DNA of 64,000 nucleotides from Enterovibrio paralichthyis (GTDB lineage Bacteria; Pseudomonadota; Gammaproteobacteria; Enterobacterales; Vibrionaceae), in the NCBI RefSeq assembly GCF_019209835.1, contig NZ_JAHUTS010000008.1, positions 167,847 through 231,846 on the forward strand. The letters run 5' to 3'. A program made the position numbers and the translations under genes. The notes below the pieces were generated by a model. That model made no database searches. It saw nothing but the letters and a program-made list of their open reading frames with translations, and was not told where the DNA came from. The first letter of the stretch is position 1. Every line of letters begins with the position of its first letter. Positions 54,410 through 62,527 of this stretch are shown in pieces.

Positions 54410-55411
54410 ATGGCCACTATCAAAGATGTTGCGAAAGAAGCTGGCGTCTCAGTGGCGACTGTTTCACGCGTCGTCAATAAATCTCCTAAAGCCAGCCAGG
54501 CATCGATTGAAGCGGTGACCAAGGCGATGGCGAAATTGGGTTACCGTCCGAATGCGAATGCCAGGGCTCTGGTCAGCCAAAGTTCAAACACCGTTGGTGT
54601 GTTGGTCGCCGATGTGTCCGATCCGTTTTTCGGCAGTATGGTTAAAGCGATCGACCATGTCGCCAGAGAGCAGGGTAAGCAGATCCTGATTGGCAACGGT
54701 TATCACGATGCCGAAGATGAACGCAATGCACTGGAACTTCTGATCAACAGCCGCTGCGAAGCCATTATTGTTCATGCGAAAGGGCTGTCCGACGAAGAGC
54801 TGACAGCGTATGTGAAAGAAGTGCCGGGGCTGGTGGTGATTAACCGACATATCCCACAAATTGCCACACGTTGTATAGCGTTGGACAACTTTAAAGGGGC
54901 GTACCTTGCTACGGACTACCTTATCCGCCAAGGGCACAGTAAAATCGCTTGTATCGCATCCTCGCGGGATATTGAAGATACCCAGGCGCGTATTGAAGGA
55001 TATCTGGCAGCGCTTAAAGACAACGGCATAGCGCTCAGTAAAAGCTATATCGAATACGGGGAGCCCAACAGTGATGGCGGAGAAAGCGCCATGACCAACT
55101 TACTGAGTAAATCCCTCGATATGTCCGCCGTATTTGCCTACAACGACAACATGGCAGCAGGCGCCATGATGGTGCTGGAACAAAATGGCATTGCCGTACC
55201 GAAGCAGATGTCTGTCGTCGGGTTTGATGATGGAATTCTTGCCCGGTTTCTTAATCCCGGGTTGACCACTGTCCGTTATCCTATTGAAATGATGGCCGAG
55301 CGCGCGGCAAGGCAAGCACTGTCACTGTCTCGTGGTGAAATGGGTGATGAAGAAACTGCTGTATTTTCACCGACTTTGGTAAGGCGTAATTCTGTGGCAT
55401 CACACAGCTAA
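54410..55411 (+). CDS. galR: LacI-family repressor of the gal/lac/mel genes (GalR-like)
   Basis: 333 residues. The N-terminal helix-turn-helix MATIKDVAKEAGVSVATVSRVVN and hinge YRPNANARALVSQ are those of GalR/GalS, and the periplasmic-binding-protein-like sensor domain runs from about residue 62 (VGVLVADVSDPFFGSMVKAI). AGAGGAAG precedes the ATG. Family role: binds palindromic operators with a CG centre and releases them on binding galactose. The repeated TGTAAACGTTTACA sites in this cluster fit it as target (inference). Last gene of the cluster, facing folD. Confidence 0.93.
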   Translation: MATIKDVAKEAGVSVATVSRVVNKSPKASQASIEAVTKAMAKLGYRPNANARALVSQSSNTVGVLVADVSDPFFGSMVKAIDHVAREQGKQILIGNGYHDAEDERNALELLINSRCEAIIVHAKGLSDEELTAYVKEVPGLVVINRHIPQIATRCIALDNFKGAYLATDYLIRQGHSKIACIASSRDIEDTQARIEGYLAALKDNGIALSKSYIEYGEPNSDGGESAMTNLLSKSLDMSAVFAYNDNMAAGAMMVLEQNGIAVPKQMSVVGFDDGILARFLNPGLTTVRYPIEMMAERAARQALSLSRGEMGDEETAVFSPTLVRRNSVASHS

Positions 55412-55422
55412 TATGTCAATGT

Positions 55423-55448
55423 AATGCAGCAGATCACTCTGCTGCATT
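55423..55448. terminator. Bidirectional terminator between galR and folD
   Basis: AATGCAGCAGA (55423-55433) and TCTGCTGCATT (55438-55448) form a perfect 11-base stem with a four-base loop between two convergent genes. U-runs are short on both sides. Confidence 0.75.
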
Positions 55449-55465
55449 CCAAGGGATATTGGTGC

Positions 55466-56320
55466 TTATGAGTGGAATTGTTCGCAGGCTAGTAATGTGT
55501 TTTCAATCAGTGTTGCTACGGTCATCGGGCCAACACCTCCCGGTACGGGGGTGATATGGCTGGCATGTTTGGCAGCAACCGCATATTCGACATCCCCAAC
55601 CAATTTACCAGTATCCAATCTGTTGATACCTACATCGATTACAACCGCACCCGGTTTAACCCAATCGCCAGGGATAAAGTTCGGTTTACCCACTGCAACA
55701 ACGAGTAAGTCAGCTTGACGGACGTGACCTTCAAGATCTTTGGTAAAACGGTGGCAGGTAGTGGTTGTACAACCGGATAATAATAGCTCCATGGTCATTG
55801 GACGACCGACGATGTTAGACGCACCAACGACGACAGCGTGTTTGCCCCGAAGCGGAATATTGTATCTTTCCAATAAGGTAATGATGCCTTTGGGTGTACA
55901 GGAGCGGAGTTTTGGAATCCGCTGACACAATCTACCCACGTTGTATGGATGGAAACCATCTACATCTTTCTCAGGGTGAATGCGCTCGAGCACGTTGGTA
56001 GCATCCATTTGAGCCGGTAGTGGGAGTTGAACCAAGATACCATCAATTTCTGTATCTTCGTTGAGTGAATCGATAAGAGCCAATAGATCTGCTTCGCTCG
56101 TCGATGCAGGCAAATCGTAGGATTTTGATACGAAGCCAACTTCAGCACATACGCGGCGCTTACTTCCAACATAAACTTGTGAGGCGGGATCATCACCTAC
56201 CAGCACAACAGCAAGCCCCGGTGCTCTCAAACCAGCTGCTTTTCGTGCTTCGACGCGTGCCGCCACTTCTTGGCGAACTGTTTTTGATATTAGTGTTCCA
56301 TCGATGATTTGAGCGGCCAT
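55466..56320 (-). CDS. folD: Methylenetetrahydrofolate dehydrogenase / cyclohydrolase
   Basis: 284 residues, normal length. SQVYVGSKRRVCAEVGF carries the catalytic Lys, DGILVQLPLPAQMD and PEKDVDGFHPYNVGRL are family signatures, and VVGASNIVGRPM is the NADP-binding loop. Role: interconverts methylene-, methenyl- and formyl-tetrahydrofolate. AAGGAA precedes the ATG on the minus strand. A 26-base palindrome lies 67 bases upstream and may be a PurR operator. The order folD, tRNA-Arg, tig, clpP, clpX is familiar from Vibrio-type chromosomes, although three genes intervene here. Confidence 0.97.
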   Translation of the reverse strand: MAAQIIDGTLISKTVRQEVAARVEARKAAGLRAPGLAVVLVGDDPASQVYVGSKRRVCAEVGFVSKSYDLPASTSEADLLALIDSLNEDTEIDGILVQLPLPAQMDATNVLERIHPEKDVDGFHPYNVGRLCQRIPKLRSCTPKGIITLLERYNIPLRGKHAVVVGASNIVGRPMTMELLLSGCTTTTCHRFTKDLEGHVRQADLLVVAVGKPNFIPGDWVKPGAVVIDVGINRLDTGKLVGDVEYAVAAKHASHITPVPGGVGPMTVATLIENTLLACEQFHS

Positions 56321-56386
56321 GTTATTCCTTGGACAAATTTAGGAAAGATTAACTGCCGCTATTTTGTCAAAAAAAGTGTGACTTAG

Positions 56387-56412
56387 CCATAGCGCAAACG
56401 TTTGCGCTATGG
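56387..56412. promoter_or_regulatory. 26-base perfect palindrome upstream of folD, PurR-box-like
   Basis: The centre GCGCAAACGTTTGCGC matches the PurR consensus ACGCAAACGTTTGCGT except at the ends, and symmetry extends a further five bases on each side (CCATA and TATGG). It lies 67-92 bases before the folD start. One-carbon genes belong to the PurR regulon in gammaproteobacteria. It could also form an RNA hairpin. Confidence 0.6.
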
Positions 56413-56527
56413 GCGATGGAATTGAAAGGGTGCTGTTACTCGGAGTTTCTAATTTTGCAACTCAAAAATGGTGCTTGTGGGGCGGCGAAACGATGAAGCA
56501 CGGTTACCTAAAAATTTTAGTACCGGA

Positions 56528-57244
56528 TTAATCTTTGAGGAAGGCTGTAGTAAACGTATCTTTTGTCACCGCCAGATGCTCAATGGTGTCACCGTAAAAT
56601 TGTTCTACTTCACTGATCAGCCAGTCACGTACAAAGTATGTCGACACAAAAATACTGGTTCGTTCGTTACCCAGCTCGCTACCGTCAAGCATTCGAAATC
56701 TTGATCCTGACATCCCTGAGATAATTCCTACAAGCTGTCCTTTTGCGTTGAACGCTCCACCACCACTCATTCCTGATTGCACTGCGGCATCTGTAATGCT
56801 CGCAGGGCAGCGCGCAAACATTTTGCTGTCAACAAAGTTGACGTCTTGGTAATACTTGCCCTCTCCGACAAGCGTTTTTCCTGTTAGTCCACGACCGACA
56901 GTCTTGATGCTCTCTTGCGAGTGAATCTTGCCGAGAGAAGCGAGTTTCTTACCTGTGTTGTCTTCTTTTATAAGCGCTATGTCGCAATCTGGATGGTACG
57001 CAACGACTTCACTGAAGTCTATTTTCGCAACATGCTTTGCCGTTAGGCTCAATTCTGAAGTAAGGGGGACGCTGGTGCCGTGACCGCCAAGCAAAAAGGG
57101 GATGCCAACAGGCAAATAATTTACAGAAGGAGTGTTGGTTTCATTTTCATTGGCGTATTCAAGTGGGCCATTGATATGGACGCACCCTGACAGTGTCAAT
57201 AGTGCAACAACTAAGATCATCGTCGAACGCTTAAAAAGGTACAT
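56528..57244 (-). CDS. Trypsin-like serine protease lipoprotein
   Basis: 238 residues from ATG 57244 (GGGAG at 8 bases; a TTG two codons earlier is less likely). The signal peptide ends in the lipobox LSGC with Cys21, so it should be a lipoprotein; the following residue, Val, does not point to inner-membrane retention by the Asp+2 rule. The chymotrypsin-fold triad is visible: His in SLTAKHVAK, Asp in PDCDIALIK and Ser in AAVQSGMSGGGAFN. It is short, with no PDZ domain, unlike DegP/DegS. The substrate is unknown. It stands alone, with a long AT-rich region upstream. Confidence 0.82.
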   Translation of the reverse strand: MYLFKRSTMILVVALLTLSGCVHINGPLEYANENETNTPSVNYLPVGIPFLLGGHGTSVPLTSELSLTAKHVAKIDFSEVVAYHPDCDIALIKEDNTGKKLASLGKIHSQESIKTVGRGLTGKTLVGEGKYYQDVNFVDSKMFARCPASITDAAVQSGMSGGGAFNAKGQLVGIISGMSGSRFRMLDGSELGNERTSIFVSTYFVRDWLISEVEQFYGDTIEHLAVTKDTFTTAFLKD

Positions 57245-57250
57245 GCTCAA

Positions 57251-57761
57251 ATCTCCCGTAGTGTGACGACTGTCTCAAAGTTGACAGTTAACAGGAGCCT
57301 AGGAAGCCGTTACAGAATGTACAAATATTGGTAATTATTTTTTATTGAGAATTATTATCTCTCTGATATATATGGATTATTATCGTTGACTGGGGTCGTG
57401 ATTGGCTGAAATGTTAGCCTGATGTCAAATTTTTACCGTAGTCCATGTTTTTTTCTCTCTTTTGTCTGGCTTTTGATGTGTTTTTAACCCATGCGTGCTC
57501 ATTTTATTAGTCAGTATGAGTTTGGTGTTATGTTTTTGTTAACGTGACATTCGTCACGGAAAATATGTTTTTCGATAAAAAACAAAAAGATAATATTAAT
57601 GTCGGATTGGTATAAGGCTTGCGCTCAAAACATGACGGAAATTTGCCGTCTGAAGCGGTACTTTAGTATTTGAGAGTGATTTGTAGAGAAATCTGGATGG
57701 TATAGGAAGTAAAAAAGCGTGGCGTTGTTTTGGGTACAAGCCACGCTAAACACGCTAAAGA
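57251..57761. other. 511-base AT-rich non-coding region
   Basis: No supported gene. The left end should hold the promoter of the protease gene (minus strand) and the right end holds the MFS gene's terminator. GTGACATTCGTCAC near 57544-57557 is a short inverted repeat of unknown meaning. The remainder shows only A/T-rich runs. Confidence 0.5.
57711..57747 (-). terminator. Rho-independent terminator of the MFS gene
   Basis: AGCGTGGC (57716-57723) pairs with GCCACGCT (57740-57747); on the minus strand the stem is followed by TTTTTT. The loop is 16 bases. Confidence 0.85.
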
Positions 57762-58949
57762 TTACATATCCATTGATACAGCGTTATCAACGCCATCAGT
57801 ACCGGTATGACGGTTGCGCTTGGTAGATACCAGCATATAGAGAAGCGTTGCAGCGAAGCAGACAACGAAATAGAACATCAGCCCACCTTTCACCTGCATT
57901 GCTTTGCCGGCTAATACTGGCCCCACGACTGAACCGACACTGTAGCTAAGCAGCATAAGCTCCGCCGCTGCAACAATTTTTGATTCACAAACGTTTCGAC
58001 AGGCAAGGGTGATGGCGACAGGGTAGAGTGCAAATGCCGAAGCACCCAACAAGAACATGCCCGCCATAACACCTCCAGCAACAGTGGCAATCTCAATCAT
58101 GGCAATAGACAGCAAGCCTGTGAAACAAAATACAGCCATCAACAATGCTTTTTCTACGCGGGAGTTTAGCCAGCTCACCAAAGGCTGAACTATCATTCCG
58201 CCAAGAATGACGATTGCCATTAGCGCACCGACCTGACTGTGGCTGTATTTGCTTTCCAGTTCCAGCGGTAACAAGCCATAAATAGAACCCAATACCAAGC
58301 CGGAAACGATACAGCCAATGTAAGCGGCTGATGGAAGCAACTTCATTTCACTGACTTTAATACTTGAGTGGCCTACTGCTTTTGGGCGGCCATTTTTAAA
58401 CACAACCGGTGGCAATACCGCGGCAAAGAAAATCGATGCCACAATCATGAGTGGCAGAGCATCGTTTGTGCCAAAAAGGCCGATACCCAATTGACCAAGC
58501 GCTGAACCACCATAAAGTGAAGCCATATACAGACCGAGACGCTTTGCCCGCGCTTTTTCTGTGTCTGCCATCAGCAGCCAGGACTCGATAACAACAAACA
58601 CCCCGGCAACCGCGACGCCGGCGATAAAGCGCCCGACCAACCAAGCGGGTGCTGAGCCGAACACGGCCATGACCGCAACGGTGCCCACCACAACAAGTAG
58701 AAAGGCGACCAGCGACTTTCTGTGACCAAAGCGCCCCACAATTCGTGCACTGATCAACGCACCGCCCAAGAGTCCTGCATAGAATACGCTTGCAAGCCAG
58801 GATGCCAGGCTTACTGACATACCGCGTGATTCCAGCGCAAGCGGAATTAGGCTCATCAAGTAACCTGATGCAATAGCAAATAAACTGAGGCTGAGCACAG
58901 GTACAAGTGGACTGTTGCGATCAGCCTGAATAACAGGGTTCTGCTGCAA
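57762..58949 (-). CDS. MFS transporter, YcaD-like
   Basis: 395 residues, 12 membrane helices. LASVFYAGLLGGALISARIVGRFGHRKSLV contains the loop 2-3 motif of the major facilitator superfamily, and VFVVIESWLLMADTEKARAKRLGLYMASLYGG is typical of the YcaD/UhpC-like branch of putative drug or metabolite transporters. Substrate unknown. TTG start at 58949 with AGAGAAAG upstream. It has its own terminator and follows the MgtC gene on the same strand, from which it is separated by another terminator. Confidence 0.85.
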   Translation of the reverse strand: MQQNPVIQADRNSPLVPVLSLSLFAIASGYLMSLIPLALESRGMSVSLASWLASVFYAGLLGGALISARIVGRFGHRKSLVAFLLVVVGTVAVMAVFGSAPAWLVGRFIAGVAVAGVFVVIESWLLMADTEKARAKRLGLYMASLYGGSALGQLGIGLFGTNDALPLMIVASIFFAAVLPPVVFKNGRPKAVGHSSIKVSEMKLLPSAAYIGCIVSGLVLGSIYGLLPLELESKYSHSQVGALMAIVILGGMIVQPLVSWLNSRVEKALLMAVFCFTGLLSIAMIEIATVAGGVMAGMFLLGASAFALYPVAITLACRNVCESKIVAAAELMLLSYSVGSVVGPVLAGKAMQVKGGLMFYFVVCFAATLLYMLVSTKRNRHTGTDGVDNAVSMDM

Positions 58950-58978
58950 TTTCTTTCTCTAGACGATTGAATGAAACT

Positions 58979-59008
58979 AAAAAACCCGCGTAGGACACGC
59001 AGGTTTTT
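58979..59008 (-). terminator. Rho-independent terminator after the MgtC-family gene
   Basis: AAAAACCCGCGT (58980-58991) pairs with ACGCAGGTTTTT (58997-59008), 12 positions with one wobble and a five-base loop. It has T runs on either strand and so could work both ways. Confidence 0.85.
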
Positions 59009-59131
59009 GGGAAGAGTTTGGCGCGATTATTATTTCGCCAACTCGAAACGTAAAGTGAGATAAATTAATCGTGACGACAAAAAATGTCGATTAACGACTT
59101 GGTTTCAGCTCAAGCCTCGCTACTGTTCGTT

Positions 59132-59617
59132 TCAAGGCAATATATCGTCTTTTTTCCGCTTCCTTTCCCAGCGTTTGTGAACACCTTTAGTCAGGGAAGA
59201 AAAGGTTGTTTCAACCTTATCTATTCCAACCAGGACAAATAGTACAAACCCGCATAAAATCAGAGCCTGTCGCCAGTAATCAAATGCGATGACCATTCCA
59301 AGGCCTGCCATCAACCAAACAACTGCCGCTGAAGTAACTCCCTGAATTTGCCCATCGCGTGCCATCATGACACCGGCACCCAAAAAGCCGACCCCGGTAA
59401 CGATTTGACCCAACACGCGGGCGTGATCAAGCGAATTGTCTGAAAGGGATGTAGCCAGACGCATAAAAAGATAAGTGCCGAGTACTATCAGTATTGCGGT
59501 GCGGATCCCAACGGGTTTTCCTCGTAGCTGCCGCTCTAAACCCAATATCCACCCGCAAACCGCACAAGTTAAAACACCTTCCCAGCTAAATGGGGTGATA
59601 TCAAAAAACTCGACCAA
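59132..59617 (-). CDS. MgtC/SapB-family inner-membrane protein
   Basis: 161 residues, about five membrane segments. WILGLERQLRGKPVGIRTAILIVLGTYLF and GVGFLGAGVMMARDGQIQGVTSAAVVWLMAGLGM are the conserved parts of the MgtC N-terminal domain. The C-terminal ACT-like domain of Salmonella MgtC is missing; the tail is short and basic, as in the SapB/YhiD group. TTG start with AAAAGG upstream. Family members affect growth in low Mg2+ and ATP synthase activity; the role here is not known. Confidence 0.85.
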   Translation of the reverse strand: MVEFFDITPFSWEGVLTCAVCGWILGLERQLRGKPVGIRTAILIVLGTYLFMRLATSLSDNSLDHARVLGQIVTGVGFLGAGVMMARDGQIQGVTSAAVVWLMAGLGMVIAFDYWRQALILCGFVLFVLVGIDKVETTFSSLTKGVHKRWERKRKKDDILP

Positions 59618-59909
59618 CTACCTTTTCTCCATAGTGAGGTAAACAATGATGTAATTAGTGCGAAATATCGGTCTAAGACGGTAAAAGAACAATAGTGCGG
59701 GAGATGAAATGATTTAATCGTGATAAAGAAATCCGTTTCTGAATGGCTCTTTTGACATTGAATGGCGGAAAACGGACAAACTTTCCCCATTTAGCGTAAG
59801 CGTGCTGGTTAATTAAACATTTGACGGGAAAGGTAACGGAAAAGCGTTGACGGGGATTCTCGTCGCTTTATAATCCTGCCCTGCATTCGCGCGATTGTGC
59901 AAATGAAGT

Positions 59910-59986
<77 letters not shown>

Positions 59987-60356
59987 CTTTCTCTTCCTCC
60001 CCATCTGTTCAGATTCCCCTTTGTTCTCTAATCTCTAATCTCTAATCTCTAATCTTCTATCTCGCATCTCTTAATCTTCGCTTTCCCTCTTGAATTCACA
60101 TTTCCCGCCCCAACCTCACAGAAACACGACGATGGACTTGACCCGTCTCGACTCGACCGAGCGGTGCCGCTATAATGGCGCGTCTTAAAAATCGCACCTT
60201 GTTTATCGAGGGTATTCGATACCGTGCACAATGTGCCGTGTATCCAGATTCACAGGCGCTATGGTGAATGATTCGCTGTAGCACGAAAGGATGCTACCGG
60301 CTATGCCGGGCAACATCACTCAGTGACCCTGAGTAAGTTTTGAGGTTAAAAATACA
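59987..60356 (+). other. 370-base leader region before tig
   Basis: Holds the third heptamer array (60025-60073) and, to its right, the tig promoter region: TATAAT at 60171-60176 is a good -10, but no strong -35 sits at the right distance. This leaves a leader of about 175 bases before the tig ATG. No gene is supported. Confidence 0.6.
60025..60073. repeat. Tandem 7-base repeat array, TCTCTAA type (7 units)
   Basis: Four perfect TCTCTAA units followed by TCTTCTA, TCTCGCA and TCTCTTA, all in phase. Same unit family as the array at 37442-37504, 22 kb away. Confidence 0.93.
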
Positions 60357-61658
60357 ATGCAAGTTACCGTTGAAACCACAGAAGGCCTAGAGCGCCACCT
60401 GACTATCACCGTTCCAGCAGCAAACATCGAAGATGCTGTGACTGCAGAACTGCGCAACATCGCTAAAAATCGTCGTTTCGATGGTTTCCGTAAAGGTAAA
60501 GTGCCTTTGAAGATGGTTTCTCGTATGTACGGCAAAGCAGTACGTAACGACGTGATGGGTGAAGTGATGCAGCGTCATTTCATCGAAGCAATCATCAAAG
60601 AGAAAATCAACCCAGCAGGTGCACCGACTTTCACTCCAGTTGATACTACTGAAGGTCAGGATCTGGTATTCAAGGCTTCTTTCGAAGTTTACCCAGAAAT
60701 CGCACTGAAAGATCTGGATCAAGTTGAAGTGGTTAAGCCACTGGCTGAAGTAAAAGAAGAAGACGTTGCTGAAATGATCGAGACTCTGCGCAAGCAGCAG
60801 GCTTCTTGGTCAGAAGTTGACGCAGCTGCTGAAGCAAACAGCCGTGTAACTATGGACTTCACTGGTTCTATTGACGGCGAAGAGTTCGAAGGCGGTAAAG
60901 CAGAAGGCTTTGCACTGGTTATGGGCCAAGGCCGCATGATTCCAGGCTTCGAAGACGGCATCGTTGGTAAGAAAGCTGGCGAAGAATTCACTATCGACGT
61001 GAACTTCCCAGAAGACTACCACGCAGAAAACCTGAAAGGTAAAGCGGCGAAATTCGCAATCAAACTGATCAAAGTTGAAGCACAAGAACTGCCAGAACTG
61101 ACTGAAGAGTTCGTTGCACGTTTCGGCGTTGAAGACGGCAGTGTTGAAGGCCTGAAATCTGAAGTTCGTAAAAACATGGAACGCGAACTGAAGCAAGCGG
61201 TTAAGAACAAGACTAAAGAGCAAGTGATCGACGGTCTGGTTGAGAAAAACAACATCGACGTTCCTGCAGCGCTGATCGACCAAGAGATCAATGTTCTGCG
61301 TCAGCAAGCTGTTCAGCGTTTCGGTGGCAACATGGAAAACGCGCCAGAGCTGCCACGTGAGCTGTTCGAAGAACAAGCACGCCGTCGCGTAGTTGTTGGC
61401 CTGCTGCTGGGCGAAGTGATCAAGTCTGAAGAGCTGAAAGCAGACGAAGAGCGCGTTAAAGCGCTGATCGCTGAAATGGCTTCTGCATACGAAGATCCAG
61501 CTGAAGTAGTTGCTTACTACGAAAAAGACCAGCGTCTGATGGAAAACATGCGCAACGTTGCGCTGGAAGAACAAGCTATCGATGCACTGCTGGCTAAAGC
61601 ACAAGTTTCTGAAAAAGAGCAAAGCTTTACTGAGCTGATGAACCCAGCTCAAGCTTAA
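60357..61658 (+). CDS. tig: Trigger factor
   Basis: 433 residues, normal length (E. coli 432). The N-terminal ribosome-binding domain contains the signature FRKGKVP (about residues 44-50, GFRKGKVPLKMV), then the FKBP-type peptidyl-prolyl isomerase domain (about 150-240, TMDFTGSIDGEEFEGGKAEGF) and the helical C-terminal domain. Role: folding of nascent chains at the ribosome exit. Codon use is strongly biased, as expected for a highly expressed gene. Confidence 0.98.
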   Translation: MQVTVETTEGLERHLTITVPAANIEDAVTAELRNIAKNRRFDGFRKGKVPLKMVSRMYGKAVRNDVMGEVMQRHFIEAIIKEKINPAGAPTFTPVDTTEGQDLVFKASFEVYPEIALKDLDQVEVVKPLAEVKEEDVAEMIETLRKQQASWSEVDAAAEANSRVTMDFTGSIDGEEFEGGKAEGFALVMGQGRMIPGFEDGIVGKKAGEEFTIDVNFPEDYHAENLKGKAAKFAIKLIKVEAQELPELTEEFVARFGVEDGSVEGLKSEVRKNMERELKQAVKNKTKEQVIDGLVEKNNIDVPAALIDQEINVLRQQAVQRFGGNMENAPELPRELFEEQARRRVVVGLLLGEVIKSEELKADEERVKALIAEMASAYEDPAEVVAYYEKDQRLMENMRNVALEEQAIDALLAKAQVSEKEQSFTELMNPAQA

Positions 61659-61682
61659 GTGCTAGAATTGTTGAGTGGACAT

Positions 61683-61710
61683 TTGACTTAGAATTCACTC
61701 TTCTGATAAC
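61683..61710 (+). promoter_or_regulatory. Possible clpP promoter
   Basis: TTGACT (61683-61688) and GATAAC (61705-61710) are 16 bases apart, 56 bases before the clpP ATG. Match is moderate. Confidence 0.4.
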
Positions 61711-61747
61711 AATGGTCCGTATGAAGTATTTTCATCCGGGCCATTTA
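61711..61747 (+). terminator. Hairpin between tig and clpP
   Basis: AATGGTCCG (61711-61719) pairs with CGGGCCATT (61737-61745) with one wobble, and inside it ATGAA pairs with TTCAT. It is followed by TATTTTA, a weak U tract. It may end part of the tig transcripts. Confidence 0.55.
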
Positions 61748-61765
61748 TTTTAGGGAAATAACACT

Positions 61766-62389
61766 ATGAGCTTTCAAGAAAAAAACGGAATGCCTTCGAT
61801 TATGGATGCACTGGTGCCGATGGTGGTCGAACAAACCTCCCGCGGTGAACGTTCGTATGACATCTATTCCCGCCTTCTGAAAGAGCGTGTGATCTTTTTG
61901 ACCGGTCAGGTTGAAGATCACATGGCTAACTTGGTGGTTGCGCAGCTGCTGTTTCTCGAATCCGAAAATCCGGATAAAGATATCTTCCTGTACATCAACT
62001 CTCCAGGCGGTTCTGTAACAGCAGGTATGTCTATTTATGACACCATGCAGTACATTAAGCCAGACGTGAGCACCGTGTGTATGGGTCAGGCTTGTTCAAT
62101 GGGTGCATTCCTGTTAGCGGGCGGCGCTGAAGGCAAACGTTACTGTCTGCCTAATTCACGTGTGATGATCCACCAACCACTGGGTGGTTTCCAAGGTCAG
62201 GCGTCTGATATCCAAATTCATGCGCAAGAAATTTTGACGATCAAAAACAAGCTCAACAAGTTGTTGGCAGAGCATACTGGCCAACCGCTGGAAATCATTG
62301 AGCGTGACACCGACCGCGACAATTTCATGTCGGCGCAAGATGCGGCAGATTATGGTCTGGTCGATGCAGTTTTAAATAAACGCGATTAA
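61766..62389 (+). CDS. clpP: ATP-dependent Clp protease proteolytic subunit
   Basis: 207 residues. The catalytic Ser111 lies in GQACSMGAFLL (E. coli Ser111 with propeptide), the His in RVMIHQPLGG and the Asp later in ERDTDRDNFM. The N-terminal propeptide of about 14 residues is present (MSFQEKNGMPSIMDALVPMV). Role: barrel-shaped serine peptidase that works with ClpX and ClpA. AGGGAAATAA precedes the ATG. Confidence 0.98.
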   Translation: MSFQEKNGMPSIMDALVPMVVEQTSRGERSYDIYSRLLKERVIFLTGQVEDHMANLVVAQLLFLESENPDKDIFLYINSPGGSVTAGMSIYDTMQYIKPDVSTVCMGQACSMGAFLLAGGAEGKRYCLPNSRVMIHQPLGGFQGQASDIQIHAQEILTIKNKLNKLLAEHTGQPLEIIERDTDRDNFMSAQDAADYGLVDAVLNKRD

Positions 62390-62396
62390 TTTTTAG

Positions 62397-62438
62397 TTCT
62401 GAGACAGTTAGGTGGTACTGACACTTACTGTCTCAGAA
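62397..62438. repeat. Hairpin between clpP and clpX
   Basis: TTCTGAGACAGT (62397-62408) and ACTGTCTCAGAA (62427-62438) form a perfect 12-base stem around an 18-base loop. No T run follows, so it may be an RNA processing or attenuation element rather than a full terminator. Confidence 0.7.
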
Positions 62439-62527
62439 TTGAGTCAAACGGCCTTCGGAAATTTCTGCTGAGTTGTTATAGACTCAAATCATGGCAAACA
62501 TGGGCGAAGGCCTAAAGAGGTTAGCGA

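Noticed and set aside
60810..61652. 280-codon minus-strand frame opposite tig
   Set aside because: Phe/Gln-rich translation arising from the biased codons of a highly expressed gene.
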